Assembly (NCBI RefSeq): GCF_003575965.1
Contig: NZ_QWJJ01000009.1
Coordinates: 62,001 to 126,000, forward strand
Direction: 5' to 3'
DNA from: Pseudooceanicola sediminis
GTDB taxonomy: Bacteria > Pseudomonadota > Alphaproteobacteria > Rhodobacterales > Rhodobacteraceae
DNA length: 64,000 nucleotides
A program made the position numbers and the translations under genes. The notes beneath the pieces are model-generated. The model was not told the origin of the DNA. It worked only from the letters and a program-made list of their open reading frames with translations, and ran no database searches. Of the stretch, positions 51,462-61,257 are shown in pieces (within the stretch, counting starts at the first letter, position 1; every line of letters starts with the position of its first letter).

Positions 51462-52086
51462 GACGCTGATACTGGCATTCGACACATCGGCCGCGCATTG
51501 CGCGGCCGCTTTGCTGTCTGGCGACAGGGTTCTGGCCGAAGCCCGCGAAGACATGGCCCGTGGGCAGGCGGAACGCCTTGTTCCCCTTCTGGAACAGGTA
51601 CTTAGGGAAGGCGGGCATGACTGGCCCGACCTCTCGGCGCTGGCCGTTGGCACGGGTCCGGGCAATTTCACCGGCATTCGCATCGCCGTTTCGCTGGCCC
51701 GTGGCCTGTCCCTCGGCCTGTCGATCCCCGCCATCGGCGTTACCGGGTTCGAGGCCCTGTCGCAGGGCCAGGCGCTGCCCCATCTCGCCACCCTGCCCGC
51801 CCCGCGTGACCACCTCTATGGCCAGCTGCGCAGCGCCTCGGGCGCCTCTGCCCCGCAGATGTTCCCAGCCGATCAGATCCCCGCCGACCTGCACCCTGCG
51901 AACATCCCGCTGATCGGCGCCGCCCCCGGTGCCACCCCCGGCCCGGCCAACCCCGCGCCCGCCATTGCCCGCATCGCCCGGGCGCGCCTCGCCCTGGGTC
52001 ATCCCACGCCGCCGCCCGCGCCGGTTTACCTGCGTCCGGCAGATGCCGCGCCGCCCCGCGACGCGCCGCCACGGATCATTGCGTGA
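51451..52086 (+). CDS. tsaB: tRNA threonylcarbamoyladenosine protein TsaB
   Basis: The 211-residue protein has the TsaB/YeaZ core: ILAFDTSAAHCAAAL, AVGTGPGNFTGIRI. The likely start is TTG 51451, eleven bases inside nfuA; downstream starts would lose conserved residues. Works with TsaD in t6A synthesis. Ends in GTGA overlap with rimI. Confidence 0.9.
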   Translation: MPSETLILAFDTSAAHCAAALLSGDRVLAEAREDMARGQAERLVPLLEQVLREGGHDWPDLSALAVGTGPGNFTGIRIAVSLARGLSLGLSIPAIGVTGFEALSQGQALPHLATLPAPRDHLYGQLRSASGASAPQMFPADQIPADLHPANIPLIGAAPGATPGPANPAPAIARIARARLALGHPTPPPAPVYLRPADAAPPRDAPPRIIA

Positions 52087-52511
52087 CGCCGCCGCATTTG
52101 CCGCCCGCCGAGCTGGCGCGGATCCACGCGGCCAGTTTCACCACCCCGCGCCCCTGGTCCGAGGCTGAGTTGACTCAGCTTCTGGCTGATTCTGCCTGTT
52201 TTCTCGTCACTTCCGCCCAAGGTTTCCTACTGGCCCGCGCCGTTCTGGACGAAGCGGAAATCTTGACGCTCGCCATTGATCCGGTTGCACGCAGACAGGG
52301 CCAGGCCCGCGCGCTTATTCATGATTTTGAAGGCATTTGTCGCGCGAAAGGCGTTGAAAACGCCTATCTTGAGGTCGCAGCCGACAACACCGCCGCCCTT
52401 GCGCTCTATCACGCGGCAGGTTTTGTCGTGAAAGGTCGGCGCCCTCGGTACTACCGCAGCCCGGAAGGCACCTTGAAAGACGCTGAAATCATGGGCAAAG
52501 TGATCGCATGA
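52083..52511 (+). CDS. rimI: Ribosomal-protein alanine N-acetyltransferase RimI
   Basis: GNAT protein of 142 aa from GTG 52083, overlapping tsaB by four bases. EILTLAIDPVARRQGQARALI is the acetyl-CoA loop, LEVAADNTAALALYHAAGF the classic RimI block. tsaB-rimI is a conserved pair. Possibly acetylates S18 or other proteins. Confidence 0.9.
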   Translation: MTPPHLPPAELARIHAASFTTPRPWSEAELTQLLADSACFLVTSAQGFLLARAVLDEAEILTLAIDPVARRQGQARALIHDFEGICRAKGVENAYLEVAADNTAALALYHAAGFVVKGRRPRYYRSPEGTLKDAEIMGKVIA

Positions 52512-52667
52512 CGCTGCGAAACCACGGTGTTTTCTCTACCAAACGGTCAGAGAATGCTATTGACCGGCGTCTGACCCTCTGTCCTAACTCGGTCTGATCA
52601 TTCCGATCTGCAATGCCAATGGCCGCCGGACAAATCAACGAACGGCCAAGCAACTGGGAGACCCCGC

Positions 52668-53675
52668 ATGACCCTGATGACCAAATTTATGAGCGCGGCT
52701 GCAACCGGCCTCGCGCTGGCGGCAACCTCTGCCGTCGCAGACCCCGCACTGATCTACGATCTCGGCGGCAAGTTCGACAAATCCTTCAACGAAGCGGCGT
52801 TCAACGGCGCGACCAAATGGGCCGAAGAAACCGGCGGCTCGTTCAAGGACATCGAAATCACCTCCGAAGCCCAGCGTGAACAGGCGCTGCGCGGCTTTGC
52901 CGAGAAAGGCTTCAACCCGGTCATCACCACCGGCTTCTCCTTCTCGACCCCGATCGCGAACATCGCGGCCGACTACCCCGATATCAACTTCGTCACCATC
53001 GACGGCTACGTCGATCCGGCCGAACATCCCAACGTCCTTTCGGTTCTCTTCTCCGAAGGCGAAGGCTCCTACCTCGTCGGTATGCTCGCCGCGATGGAAA
53101 GCAAGACCGGCACCGTGTCCTTCGTCGGCGGCATGGACATCCCGCTGATCCGCAAATTCGCCTGCGGCTATGCCCAGGGTGCCAAGGCCGTGAACCCCGA
53201 CATCAACGTGATCTCGAACATGACCGGCACCGATCCGACCGCATGGAACGATCCGGTCAAAGGGTCCGAGCTGACCAAAGCCCAGGTCGACCAGGGCTCT
53301 GACGTGATCTTTGCCGCCGCTGGCGCAACCGGCCTCGGCGTTCTGCAAACCGCGGCCGACAACGACGTGTTCGGCATCGGCGTCGATTCCAACCAGAACT
53401 ACCTGCACCCCGGCAACATGCTGACCTCGATGCTGAAACGCGTCGACGTGGCGGTTGCCGACGCGATGACCGCGGGCGAAGACCTGGAAACCGGCGTCAA
53501 GGTTCTGGGCCTGGCCCAGGACGGTGTCGGCTACGCGATGGACGAATACAACGCGGACCTGATCACGGATGAGATGAAGAGCGCCGTCGAAGACGCGAAG
53601 GCCAAGATCATCTCGGGCGAAATCCTGGTGCACGACTACACCGCGGACGATACCTGCCCGGCACTCAGCTTCTGA
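52668..53675 (+). CDS. BMP-family nucleoside-binding protein of an ABC importer
   Basis: ATG 52668 follows CTGGGAGACC. A signal peptide (ending SAVA) leads to the BMP fold: PALIYDLGGKFDKSFNEAAF near the start, and VGGMDIPLIRKFACGYAQGA. There is no lipobox, so it is a free periplasmic protein. By family knowledge BMP proteins bind purine nucleosides; the partner ATPase and two permeases follow. Confidence 0.9.
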   Translation: MTLMTKFMSAAATGLALAATSAVADPALIYDLGGKFDKSFNEAAFNGATKWAEETGGSFKDIEITSEAQREQALRGFAEKGFNPVITTGFSFSTPIANIAADYPDINFVTIDGYVDPAEHPNVLSVLFSEGEGSYLVGMLAAMESKTGTVSFVGGMDIPLIRKFACGYAQGAKAVNPDINVISNMTGTDPTAWNDPVKGSELTKAQVDQGSDVIFAAAGATGLGVLQTAADNDVFGIGVDSNQNYLHPGNMLTSMLKRVDVAVADAMTAGEDLETGVKVLGLAQDGVGYAMDEYNADLITDEMKSAVEDAKAKIISGEILVHDYTADDTCPALSF

Positions 53676-53685
53676 TCTGACCCAA

Positions 53686-53713
53686 GCGGGGCCTGCGTGG
53701 CCCCGCCTCTTTT
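53686..53713 (+). terminator. Hairpin after the binding-protein gene
   Basis: GCGGGGCC and GGCCCCGC pair around TGCGT, followed by CTCTTTT. It probably limits read-through so that the binding protein is made in excess over the ATPase and permeases. Confidence 0.8.
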
Positions 53714-53770
53714 CACAGGGGTCGCGCCGGTCGCGGTCCCTGTTTCCATTCGCACTTCGGGACGCCCCAC

Positions 53771-55375
53771 ATGACAGATTCCGCCCCCGCCATCGAACTC
53801 AAGGGGATTTCCAAGGCCTTTGGCCCGGTGCAGGCGAACAAGGACATTTCCATCCGCGTGATGCCCGGCACGATCCATGGCATCATCGGTGAAAACGGCG
53901 CCGGAAAATCCACCCTGATGTCCATCCTCTACGGTTTTTACAAGGCCGACGCAGGCGAGGTCTGGATCAACGGCAAGAAGACCACCATCAACGACAGCCA
54001 GGACGCGATTGCCGCCGGCATCGGCATGGTCTTCCAGCACTTCAAGCTGGTCGAGAATTTCTCGGTCGTGGAAAACGTCATTCTCGGTGCCGAAGACGGT
54101 GCCTTTCTGCGCCCCTCCATTTCCAAGGCCCGCAAGAGCCTCAAGAAACTTGCCGATGAATACGAACTCTCGGTCGATCCCGACGCCCTGATCGAACATC
54201 TCTCCGTTGGCCACCAGCAGCGGGTCGAGATTCTCAAGGCGCTGTACCGCGAGGCGGACATCCTGATTCTGGATGAACCGACCGGCGTGCTGACCCCGGC
54301 CGAGGCCGACCACCTGTTCCGCATCCTCGACAACCTGCGCAAAGAGGGCAAGACGATCATCCTGATCACCCACAAGCTGCGCGAGATCATGGAGATCACC
54401 GACACCGTTTCCGTGATGCGGCGCGGAGAGATGACGGCGACCGTCAAGACCGCCGAAACCTCGCCCGAGCATCTGGCGGAACTGATGGTGGGGCGCAAGG
54501 TGCTGCTGCGCGTCGACAAGGTGCCCGCGAAACCGGGCGAGACGGTCCTGTCGGTCAAGGACCTGCGCGTCACCGACGACAAGGGGGTCGAGCGGGTCAA
54601 GGGTGTGTCCTTCGATATCCGCGCGGGCGAGATCCTCGGCATTGCCGGCGTCGCAGGCAACGGCCAGTCCGAAGTGATGAATGTCCTTGGCGGCATCATG
54701 AACGCCACCGGTTCGATCACCATGAACGGCAAGCCGCTGCCGCTGTCGGGCAAGGCCGCAGATGGTCAATCGCGGCGCGCCAGCGGTATCGCGCATGTGC
54801 CCGAGGATCGCCAGCGTGAAGGCCTGATCATGGAGTTCACGGCCTGGGAAAACACCGTTTTCGGCTATCACCTCGACCCCCAGTGGCAATCTGGCCCGCT
54901 GATGAACAACGCCGCGATCCAGAACGAGGCGGCGGGCAAGATGGAGCGTTTCGACGTGCGCCCGCCCGACCCGAACCTGAAAGCCAAGAGCTTTTCCGGC
55001 GGCAACCAGCAGAAAGTCGTTCTCGCACGCGAGATCGAGCGGAACCCCGACCTGTTGCTGGTCGGCCAGCCGACGCGTGGCGTCGACATCGGCGCCATCG
55101 AATTCATCCACCAGGAAATCGTGCGCCTGCGCGACCAGGGCAAGGCGATCCTGCTTGTCTCGGTCGAGCTGGACGAGATCATGTCCCTGTCCGACCGCAT
55201 TGCGGTGATGTTTGACGGCAAGATCATGGGCCTGCGCGAACCCGCCACCACCGACGAACGCGAACTTGGCCTGCTGATGGCCGGGATCTCGGGCGAGCCG
55301 GGCACAGATGACTGGAAGGCGGTCGAAGACAACCTCACCGCCCTCGAACATGGAGAGACCCCGACACATGGATAG
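53771..55375 (+). CDS. Nucleoside ABC importer ATPase (two ABC domains)
   Basis: The 534-residue tandem ATPase resembles YufO/NupO. Domain 1 has GENGAGKSTLM near 42-52, LSVGHQQR and ILDEPTGVL. Domain 2 has the degenerate Walker A GVAGNGQSE, FSGGNQQK and a QPTRGVD Walker B end, as usual for this family. ATG 53771. Overlaps the first permease by eight bases. Confidence 0.92.
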   Translation: MTDSAPAIELKGISKAFGPVQANKDISIRVMPGTIHGIIGENGAGKSTLMSILYGFYKADAGEVWINGKKTTINDSQDAIAAGIGMVFQHFKLVENFSVVENVILGAEDGAFLRPSISKARKSLKKLADEYELSVDPDALIEHLSVGHQQRVEILKALYREADILILDEPTGVLTPAEADHLFRILDNLRKEGKTIILITHKLREIMEITDTVSVMRRGEMTATVKTAETSPEHLAELMVGRKVLLRVDKVPAKPGETVLSVKDLRVTDDKGVERVKGVSFDIRAGEILGIAGVAGNGQSEVMNVLGGIMNATGSITMNGKPLPLSGKAADGQSRRASGIAHVPEDRQREGLIMEFTAWENTVFGYHLDPQWQSGPLMNNAAIQNEAAGKMERFDVRPPDPNLKAKSFSGGNQQKVVLAREIERNPDLLLVGQPTRGVDIGAIEFIHQEIVRLRDQGKAILLVSVELDEIMSLSDRIAVMFDGKIMGLREPATTDERELGLLMAGISGEPGTDDWKAVEDNLTALEHGETPTHG

Positions 55376-56465
55376 GATGCCCGCCTGGGCCGATGTGGTC
55401 CTGATCCCGCTGATTTCGCTGGTACTGGCGGCGATCCTTTCTGCCCTGGCGATCCTCGCCATCGGGGAAAGCCCGGCCGAAGCGTTTTACCTGATGGTCG
55501 ACGGGGCGCTGATGCGCTCCTCCGGCTGGGGATACACGCTCTATTACGCGACCAACTTCATCTTTACCGGCCTCGCCGTCTCCGTCGCCTTTCATGCCAA
55601 GCTGTTCAACATCGGTGGCGAAGGTCAGGCCGCGCTCGGCAGTCTCGGCGTGGCATTGGTCTGCCTCTATATCCCCTGGCCGCATTGGTCGCTGGCCCTG
55701 CTCGGCTCCGCCGTTGGCGCCGCGGCCTTTGGCGCACTCTGGGCGCTGATCCCGGCCTACCTTCAGGCCAAACGGGGCAGCCATATCGTGATCACCACGA
55801 TCATGTTCAACTTCATCGCCGCCGCCCTGCTGAATTACCTTCTGGTGAACGTGCTGCGCCCCGTCGGCGCGATGGAGCCCGCCTCGGCCAGCTTCGCCGC
55901 CGCCACGCACTTGCCGACCTTCCAGTCAATGTTCTCGTCCGAGGGCAGCACGCTGTTCCGCGGCTCGCCCGCAAACATCTCGTTCTTCATCGCGCTGATC
56001 GCCTGTGTGTTCGTCTGGCTGCTGATCTGGCGGTCCAAGCTGGGTTACGAAATCCGCAGCCAGGGCTTTTCGGAAAGCGGCGCGAAATATGCCGGGATCT
56101 CGCCCTCGCGCATCATCATCATCGCCATGCTGATCTCCGGGGCGCTGTCGGGCATGATGGGCGTCAATGCGACCCAAGGCGCCGCCGAGCGCCTGATCCT
56201 GAATTCTGCCGAAGGCGCGGGCTTTATCGGCATCGCCGTCGCCCTGATGGGACGCAACCACCCCTTCGGCGTGCTGCTGGCATCGCTGCTGTTCGGTTTC
56301 CTCTACCAGGGTGGCGCGGAACTGGCGATGTGGACGTCGATTCCGCGTGAGCTGATCATCGTCATCCAGGCGCTGGTGATCCTGTTCACCGGTGCGCTCG
56401 ACAACATGGTGCGCTGGCCGCTCGAAAGCCTGTTCGCCGGCCTGCGCCGTCGCAAGGAGGGCTGA
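55368..56465 (+). CDS. Nucleoside ABC importer permease 1
   Basis: Start ATG 55368 (MDRMPAWADVVLIPLISL, 365 aa). About eight to ten hydrophobic helices, with the BPD_transp_2 block FNIGGEGQAALGS near 80-92 and ISGALSGMMGVNATQG. Pairs with the second permease at 57106. The LysE-type gene begins one base after its stop. Confidence 0.9.
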   Translation: MDRMPAWADVVLIPLISLVLAAILSALAILAIGESPAEAFYLMVDGALMRSSGWGYTLYYATNFIFTGLAVSVAFHAKLFNIGGEGQAALGSLGVALVCLYIPWPHWSLALLGSAVGAAAFGALWALIPAYLQAKRGSHIVITTIMFNFIAAALLNYLLVNVLRPVGAMEPASASFAAATHLPTFQSMFSSEGSTLFRGSPANISFFIALIACVFVWLLIWRSKLGYEIRSQGFSESGAKYAGISPSRIIIIAMLISGALSGMMGVNATQGAAERLILNSAEGAGFIGIAVALMGRNHPFGVLLASLLFGFLYQGGAELAMWTSIPRELIIVIQALVILFTGALDNMVRWPLESLFAGLRRRKEG

Positions 56466-56466
56466 G

Positions 56467-57102
56467 ATGGACGATTTCGCCTTCTACCTGCCGCGCTTTG
56501 TCGCCGCCTTTTCGATCCTGACCTTCGCGGCGGTGTCGCCCGGCCCGGCGGTGGCCTTCCTGCTCGGCGTTTCAGCCTCGCGCGGGCGGGGGGCGGCGCT
56601 GATCGCGACCAGCGGTATCGCCCTCGGCTCCTCAACCATCAACGTGCTAACCCTGCTGGGCGTCGGCCTGCTGCTGTCGCAGATCGCCTGGGCGATGGAG
56701 CTGTTGCGCCTGATCGGGGCGGCCTATCTGCTCTGGATGGCTTACGGCGCACTGCGCAAGGCCATCCACCCGCCCCGGATCGAAGCGGCCCCCCTTGAAC
56801 CCGCCAGCGCGCACCGCCTGTTCGCCGCCGGATACCTGATGCAGGTCACCAACCCAAAAGCCATCGCCTTCTGGCTGGCCATCGCGTCGGTCGGGGCGAC
56901 GCAGGGCGGCGGACCGTTGGTCGTTGCGGCCTTCATTGCGTGCTCTTTCGTCATATCCTTCACCTGCCACGCCGCCTGGGCGCTGGTGCTCTCGGCCGCG
57001 CCGGTGCGCGCGGCCTACGCCCGCGGACGTCGCTGGATCGAAGGGGCCCTCGGCGCCTTCTTCTGCTTCGCCGCCTGGAAAATCGCCGTTTCGGAGAGCT
57101 GA
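56467..57102 (+). CDS. LysE/RhtB-family amino acid exporter
   Basis: ATG 56467 follows AAGGAGGGCTGAG (211 aa). Six hydrophobic helices with the LysE motif FAAVSPGPAVAFLLGVSASRGR near residues 20-41 and QVTNPKAIAFWLA. It lies between the two permeases with one- and three-base spacing, so it is fully within the operon. The link to nucleoside uptake is not known. Confidence 0.88.
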   Translation: MDDFAFYLPRFVAAFSILTFAAVSPGPAVAFLLGVSASRGRGAALIATSGIALGSSTINVLTLLGVGLLLSQIAWAMELLRLIGAAYLLWMAYGALRKAIHPPRIEAAPLEPASAHRLFAAGYLMQVTNPKAIAFWLAIASVGATQGGGPLVVAAFIACSFVISFTCHAAWALVLSAAPVRAAYARGRRWIEGALGAFFCFAAWKIAVSES

Positions 57103-57105
57103 CAA

Positions 57106-58068
57106 ATGGACCTCAATACCCTTCTCCAAGTCCTCGATTCCACTGTCCGCCTCGGCACGCCGCTGCTGCTGATGTGCTTGGCGGGGCTGTTTTCCGAACG
57201 CGCCGGCATCGTTGACATCGGGCTTGAGGGCAAGGCCCTGGTTGCCGCCTTTTTCTCGGCGTCGATTGCCTATACCACCGGCTTGGTCTGGATCGGTCTG
57301 TTGGCGGGGATCGCGGCGTCGATGGTGCTGTCGATGATCCACGGCATTGCCTCGATCACCTTTCGCGGCAATCAGCTTATCTCGGGCGTGGCGCTGAACT
57401 TTCTTGCCTCGGGGCTGACGGTTCTGATCGCACAGGACTGGTTCGGCCAGGGCGGGCGGACACCGTCGCTGGGGGATGTGCGCTTTCCCGCCCTGACCTT
57501 GCCGTTCGCCGATGCCCTGCGCTCGGTCCCCGTGATCGGCCCGATCTACTATGATCTGATTTCTGGCCATTCGATCCTGGTCTACGTCGCCTTCCTCTGC
57601 GTGCCGCTGACATGGTGGGTGCTGTATCGCACGCGCTTCGGTCTGCGCCTGCGCGCCGTCGGTGAAAACCCCGCCGCGGTCGATACCGCCGGCATCTCGG
57701 TCGTGCGACTGCGGTTTTCCGCCATCGTCATCGCGGGTGTGCTCTGCGGGCTTGCCGGCAGCTACCTTGCCACCGCACTTCAGGCGGGCTTCGTCAAGGA
57801 GATGACGGCGGGCCGGGGCTATATCGCGCTGGCCGCGCTGATCTTTGCAAAATGGCGGCCCTGGTATGCCCTGTCAGCGACGATGCTGTTCGGCCTGCTG
57901 CAAGCCGTGGCGCTGCGGTATCAGAACATAGACCTCGGCGGTGTCGTCATCCCCGTGCAGTTCATGAACGCCCTGCCCTACATCCTGACGATCGTGATCC
58001 TGGCCGGCTTTGTCGGCGCCGCGAACCCGCCGCGCGCGGGCGGCGATCCCTACGTCAAGGAACGCTGA
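57106..58068 (+). CDS. Nucleoside ABC importer permease 2
   Basis: The 320-residue permease has about eight helices and the block GIVDIGLEGKALVAAFFS, the equivalent of FNIGGEGQ in permease 1, and RAVGENPAAVDTAGISV. Last gene of the importer operon. A strong terminator follows at 58107. Confidence 0.9.
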   Translation: MDLNTLLQVLDSTVRLGTPLLLMCLAGLFSERAGIVDIGLEGKALVAAFFSASIAYTTGLVWIGLLAGIAASMVLSMIHGIASITFRGNQLISGVALNFLASGLTVLIAQDWFGQGGRTPSLGDVRFPALTLPFADALRSVPVIGPIYYDLISGHSILVYVAFLCVPLTWWVLYRTRFGLRLRAVGENPAAVDTAGISVVRLRFSAIVIAGVLCGLAGSYLATALQAGFVKEMTAGRGYIALAALIFAKWRPWYALSATMLFGLLQAVALRYQNIDLGGVVIPVQFMNALPYILTIVILAGFVGAANPPRAGGDPYVKER

Positions 58069-58106
58069 CCGCCACCCGTGGCGGCAGCCCGATGCAGAGA
58101 CGCCCC

Positions 58107-58142
58107 AAATCGGCCCGAGGTGCTTGCCCCTCGGGCCGATTT
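58107..58142 (+). terminator. Terminator of the importer operon
   Basis: A perfect 14-bp stem, AAATCGGCCCGAGG with CCTCGGGCCGATTT, encloses an eight-base loop. Confidence 0.85.
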
Positions 58143-58237
58143 GCGTTTGATGTGTTTGCGAATGCAATTAATGCCGCGCAAGCAAAAGAGCGTTAGGCTG
58201 GCGGTACCGCAATCCGCCACTCCCGCTAGGACTGACC

Positions 58238-59152
58238 ATGCAAGTGTACCTTCCGATCGCAGAAATATCGGTCAACGCCTTCCTCTTGCTCGGGCTGGGG
58301 GGCATCGTCGGAGTCCTGTCGGGCATGTTCGGTGTCGGGGGTGGATTTCTGATCACACCGCTGTTGTTCTTTGTCGGCATTCCGCCAGCAGTGGCCGTGG
58401 CCACATCGGCCAATCAGATCGTCGCCTCCTCCGTTTCCGGCCTGTTCGCGCATCTCAAGCGCAAGACGGTTGATCTGCGCATGGGCGGAATATTGCAGCT
58501 GGGCGGGCTGTGCGGCGCTGCGGTCGGCGTCGCGCTGTTCAACTGGCTCAAGCAGCTGGGGCAGGTCGATCTGCTGGTGAACCTCTGCTACGTGGTCTTC
58601 CTCGGTGCCATCGGGATGCTGATGTTCGTCGAAAGCCTCAATGCCATTCGCCGCGCAGGCAAGGTGACGGTGGGCAAACCCCGCCGCAAGCAACGCGGTT
58701 GGGTGCAAACCTGGCCGCTGAAAATGCGCTTTCGCACCTCGGGCCTCTATATCTCGATCATCCCCCCCATCCTGGTCGGGTTCAGCGTCGGCATCCTGTC
58801 GGCGGTGATGGGCGTCGGCGGCGGCTTTATCATGGTGCCCGCGATGATCTACATCCTTCACATGCCCACCAAGGTCGTCATTGGCACGTCACTGTTCCAG
58901 ATCATCTTCGTCGCCGCCTTCACCACATTTCTGCATGCTGTCACCTTTCACACCGTGGATATCGCGCTGGCGCTGTTCCTGCTGATCGGTGGCGTCATCG
59001 GTGCACAGTTCGGCACGCGCATCGGGGCCCGGATGAAGGCCGAACAACTGCGCATCCTGCTGGCGCTGCTGGTCCTGGCGGTCTGTGGCAAGCTCGCCTT
59101 CGACCTGGTTGCGCCACCGAACGACATCTACTCCATCGCGGATCTGAACTGA
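58238..59152 (+). CDS. TSUP (TauE/SafE) family sulfite/sulfonate exporter
   Basis: The 304-residue membrane protein has two halves each with the GVGGGF signature (GMFGVGGGFLITPLL near 28-42, AVMGVGGGFIMVPAM near 188-202), about eight helices. TSUP proteins export sulfite or organosulfonates. It overlaps the TIGR02186 gene (TGATG). Confidence 0.88.
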   Translation: MQVYLPIAEISVNAFLLLGLGGIVGVLSGMFGVGGGFLITPLLFFVGIPPAVAVATSANQIVASSVSGLFAHLKRKTVDLRMGGILQLGGLCGAAVGVALFNWLKQLGQVDLLVNLCYVVFLGAIGMLMFVESLNAIRRAGKVTVGKPRRKQRGWVQTWPLKMRFRTSGLYISIIPPILVGFSVGILSAVMGVGGGFIMVPAMIYILHMPTKVVIGTSLFQIIFVAAFTTFLHAVTFHTVDIALALFLLIGGVIGAQFGTRIGARMKAEQLRILLALLVLAVCGKLAFDLVAPPNDIYSIADLN

Positions 59153-59928
59153 TGCGCGCCCGTGCCCTCCTCGCCGCGCTGGTCCTTGCCCTGCTGCCCG
59201 CCACCCTAGCCACCGCGCAGGACGAGGAGGTGGTTCTCGGCCTCAGCCAGAACCGCGTTGCCATCAATGCCAATTTCGACGGCTCGGAAATCCTGATCTT
59301 CGGGGCGGTCAAACGCGACGCGGTGCCGATCCTGCCTGCGCTCGACGTCATCGTCACCGTCGCCGGCCCCAACGAACCGCTCAAGGTCATGCGCAAGGAA
59401 CGGCGCGCCGGAATCTGGGTGAACACCGATCAGGTGACGATCCGCCAGGCCCCCAGCTTCTATGCCGTGTCGACCACGCAACCGCTCAGTCAGATCCTGA
59501 CCCAGACCGAGGACCTGCGGCATCGTATCTCGATCCCGCGTGCCATCCGCTCGATCACCTCTGGCGACGACGTGCTGGACGAAGACAACTTCGTCAACGC
59601 CCTGATCCGGTTGCGCGAACAGCAAGGCACCTACCTGATGCAGGAAAAGGCCGTGCGACTGGATGAACAGACCCTGTTCAATACCCGCGTCGCCCTGCCC
59701 TCGAACCTGACCGAGGGTGTCTATCGCGTCGATGTCTACCTGCTGCGCGAAGGCAGGGTGATCACCAGCTATGAAACCGCGCTGCGTGTCGGCAAGGTCG
59801 GGCTGGAACAATGGCTCTATGCGCTGGCCCACGAACAGGCGCTGGCCTATGCACTGCTGGCCATTTTCATCGCCGTGATCTCAGGTTGGGCGGCATCCGA
59901 AGTGTTCCGCCTGATCCGCAACCAGTAA
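59152..59928 (+). CDS. TIGR02186 family membrane protein
   Basis: ATG 59152 gives 258 aa: a signal peptide (ends ATAQ), a long periplasmic domain with VVLGLSQNRVAINANFDGSE, and one C-terminal helix (about 228-250) with a short tail. The family is found next to TSUP genes in alphaproteobacteria; a shared role in organosulfur export is inferred. Confidence 0.85.
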   Translation: MRARALLAALVLALLPATLATAQDEEVVLGLSQNRVAINANFDGSEILIFGAVKRDAVPILPALDVIVTVAGPNEPLKVMRKERRAGIWVNTDQVTIRQAPSFYAVSTTQPLSQILTQTEDLRHRISIPRAIRSITSGDDVLDEDNFVNALIRLREQQGTYLMQEKAVRLDEQTLFNTRVALPSNLTEGVYRVDVYLLREGRVITSYETALRVGKVGLEQWLYALAHEQALAYALLAIFIAVISGWAASEVFRLIRNQ

Positions 59929-60024
59929 TCGGGCGGGCTGGCGGCCGTTGGGTCACGGGGCGGCAATGCCCCTGGCCAAGACACGCCGAATGCGCCGCCG
60001 GACTGCCACGTCGACCGGAACCGG

Positions 60025-60897
60025 TCACAGGTTGACGGTATGCTCGCGCAGCCAGGCCATGAACCCGCGCGGATCGCTCTTCAGGCGCTCCATCTGCGCG
60101 TCGGTCAGCGGATCCCCGACCACGGGGGCCTGCGGCGCATTCAGGGAATGCACGATCTCGTGCAGCAACAGGCCCTGACGCAGCGTGGCCGACACCCGGT
60201 TCGCCATCTGGTACCAGCGCGAATTTGCCCCGGTGAAATGGATCGGCACGACCCGTGCCCCTGAGCGGCGGATCATCTGTGCCGTGAACACGTTCCATTC
60301 CGCCTCTATCGCCGGGCCGAACATGGTTTTAGATGCCGCCACCACGCCGGACGGGAACAGGGCAACCAGACCACCATCCTTCAGGTGCGACATCGCCTTT
60401 GCACGCATCTCGACACTTTTTCGCTGCGCATCACCGTCGTGCGGAAACGGCACCGGAATCATGTAGCTGGAGGCGACCTCGTCGATACCGGTCAGGATCG
60501 ACCGGGTCAGGATCTTGTAATCCAGGCGCCGGCGTCCGATCAGCTCGGCCATCACCATGCCGTCGACCATGCCATGCGGATGGTTCGCGACCACCACGAC
60601 CGGCCCCTCTTGGGGGATCTTTTCCAGCTGCTCCTGCGGCGTCGTGACCGGAATGCCCATGACATCCAGACAGGCCTTCCAGAACGCCTGACCCTGCGGC
60701 GCGCCCTGCTTCTCGAATTTGCGGATCAGGCGCAGGATCGTCACCTTGCCCGACATCCATTCGATGGTGCGGATCAGGTTGCGTTGGAACGGATCGTCGA
60801 AACTCGTGGAATAGGTCAGCGACCGGCGGTCGTAATGGGTGTAGCTGACCGGTTCGCCCGTGGTCGCCTTGCCGTGGTTATGCGTACTGTCCACCAA
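60025..60897 (-). CDS. Lysophospholipid acyltransferase-like protein
   Basis: The 290-residue protein has the PlsC-type NHPHGMVDGMVMAEL (HxxxxD) near 106-120 and FPSGVVAAS, the glycerolphosphate-binding region. The exact acceptor lipid is open; the family includes ornithine-lipid acyltransferases. Start is TTG 60897 or GTG 60894; neither has a strong ribosome site. Confidence 0.78.
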   Translation of the reverse strand: MVDSTHNHGKATTGEPVSYTHYDRRSLTYSTSFDDPFQRNLIRTIEWMSGKVTILRLIRKFEKQGAPQGQAFWKACLDVMGIPVTTPQEQLEKIPQEGPVVVVANHPHGMVDGMVMAELIGRRRLDYKILTRSILTGIDEVASSYMIPVPFPHDGDAQRKSVEMRAKAMSHLKDGGLVALFPSGVVAASKTMFGPAIEAEWNVFTAQMIRRSGARVVPIHFTGANSRWYQMANRVSATLRQGLLLHEIVHSLNAPQAPVVGDPLTDAQMERLKSDPRGFMAWLREHTVNL

Positions 60898-60971
60898 TGG
60901 AACGTCACCCGTATTTCCCGCCTGTTGTCATACGACGGGACTTTGGGGTTCCGTCGCACGATAGCGTCACA

Positions 60972-61250
60972 TTACATCTCTTCTCCGAAGCGATTGGCAA
61001 CAAGCGTTTGCAGCGCGTCAGCCAGCGCAACCGCATCCGGGCCCGAGGTTTCGACCTCAATAGTGCTTCCGTTCCCGGCTGCCAACATCAAAAGCCCCAT
61101 GATGCTGTCACCGCCGGTCGACATGCCATCCCGGCTGACCTCGGCGCGCGCATCGAACCCTTCGACCACTTCGACGAATTTGGCCGAGGCCCGCGCGTGC
61201 AGGCCCTTCTGGTTGATGATCTTCAGACTTTTCGAGACTGTCTCGCTCAT
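60972..61250 (-). CDS. ptsH: HPr phosphocarrier
   Basis: The 92-residue HPr has GLHARASAKFV with the phospho-His near residue 18 and a Ser in GDSIMGLLMLAA (HprK site). Final gene of the chvG-hprK-rapZ-IIA-ptsH cluster; no EI gene is visible here. In alphaproteobacteria the PTS acts mainly in regulation. Confidence 0.95.
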   Translation of the reverse strand: MSETVSKSLKIINQKGLHARASAKFVEVVEGFDARAEVSRDGMSTGGDSIMGLLMLAAGNGSTIEVETSGPDAVALADALQTLVANRFGEEM

Positions 61251-61257
61251 GGCCGTG

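Noticed and set aside
53636-55462. 608-residue minus-strand frame
   Set aside because: Antisense of the importer ATPase, which has intact ABC motifs.
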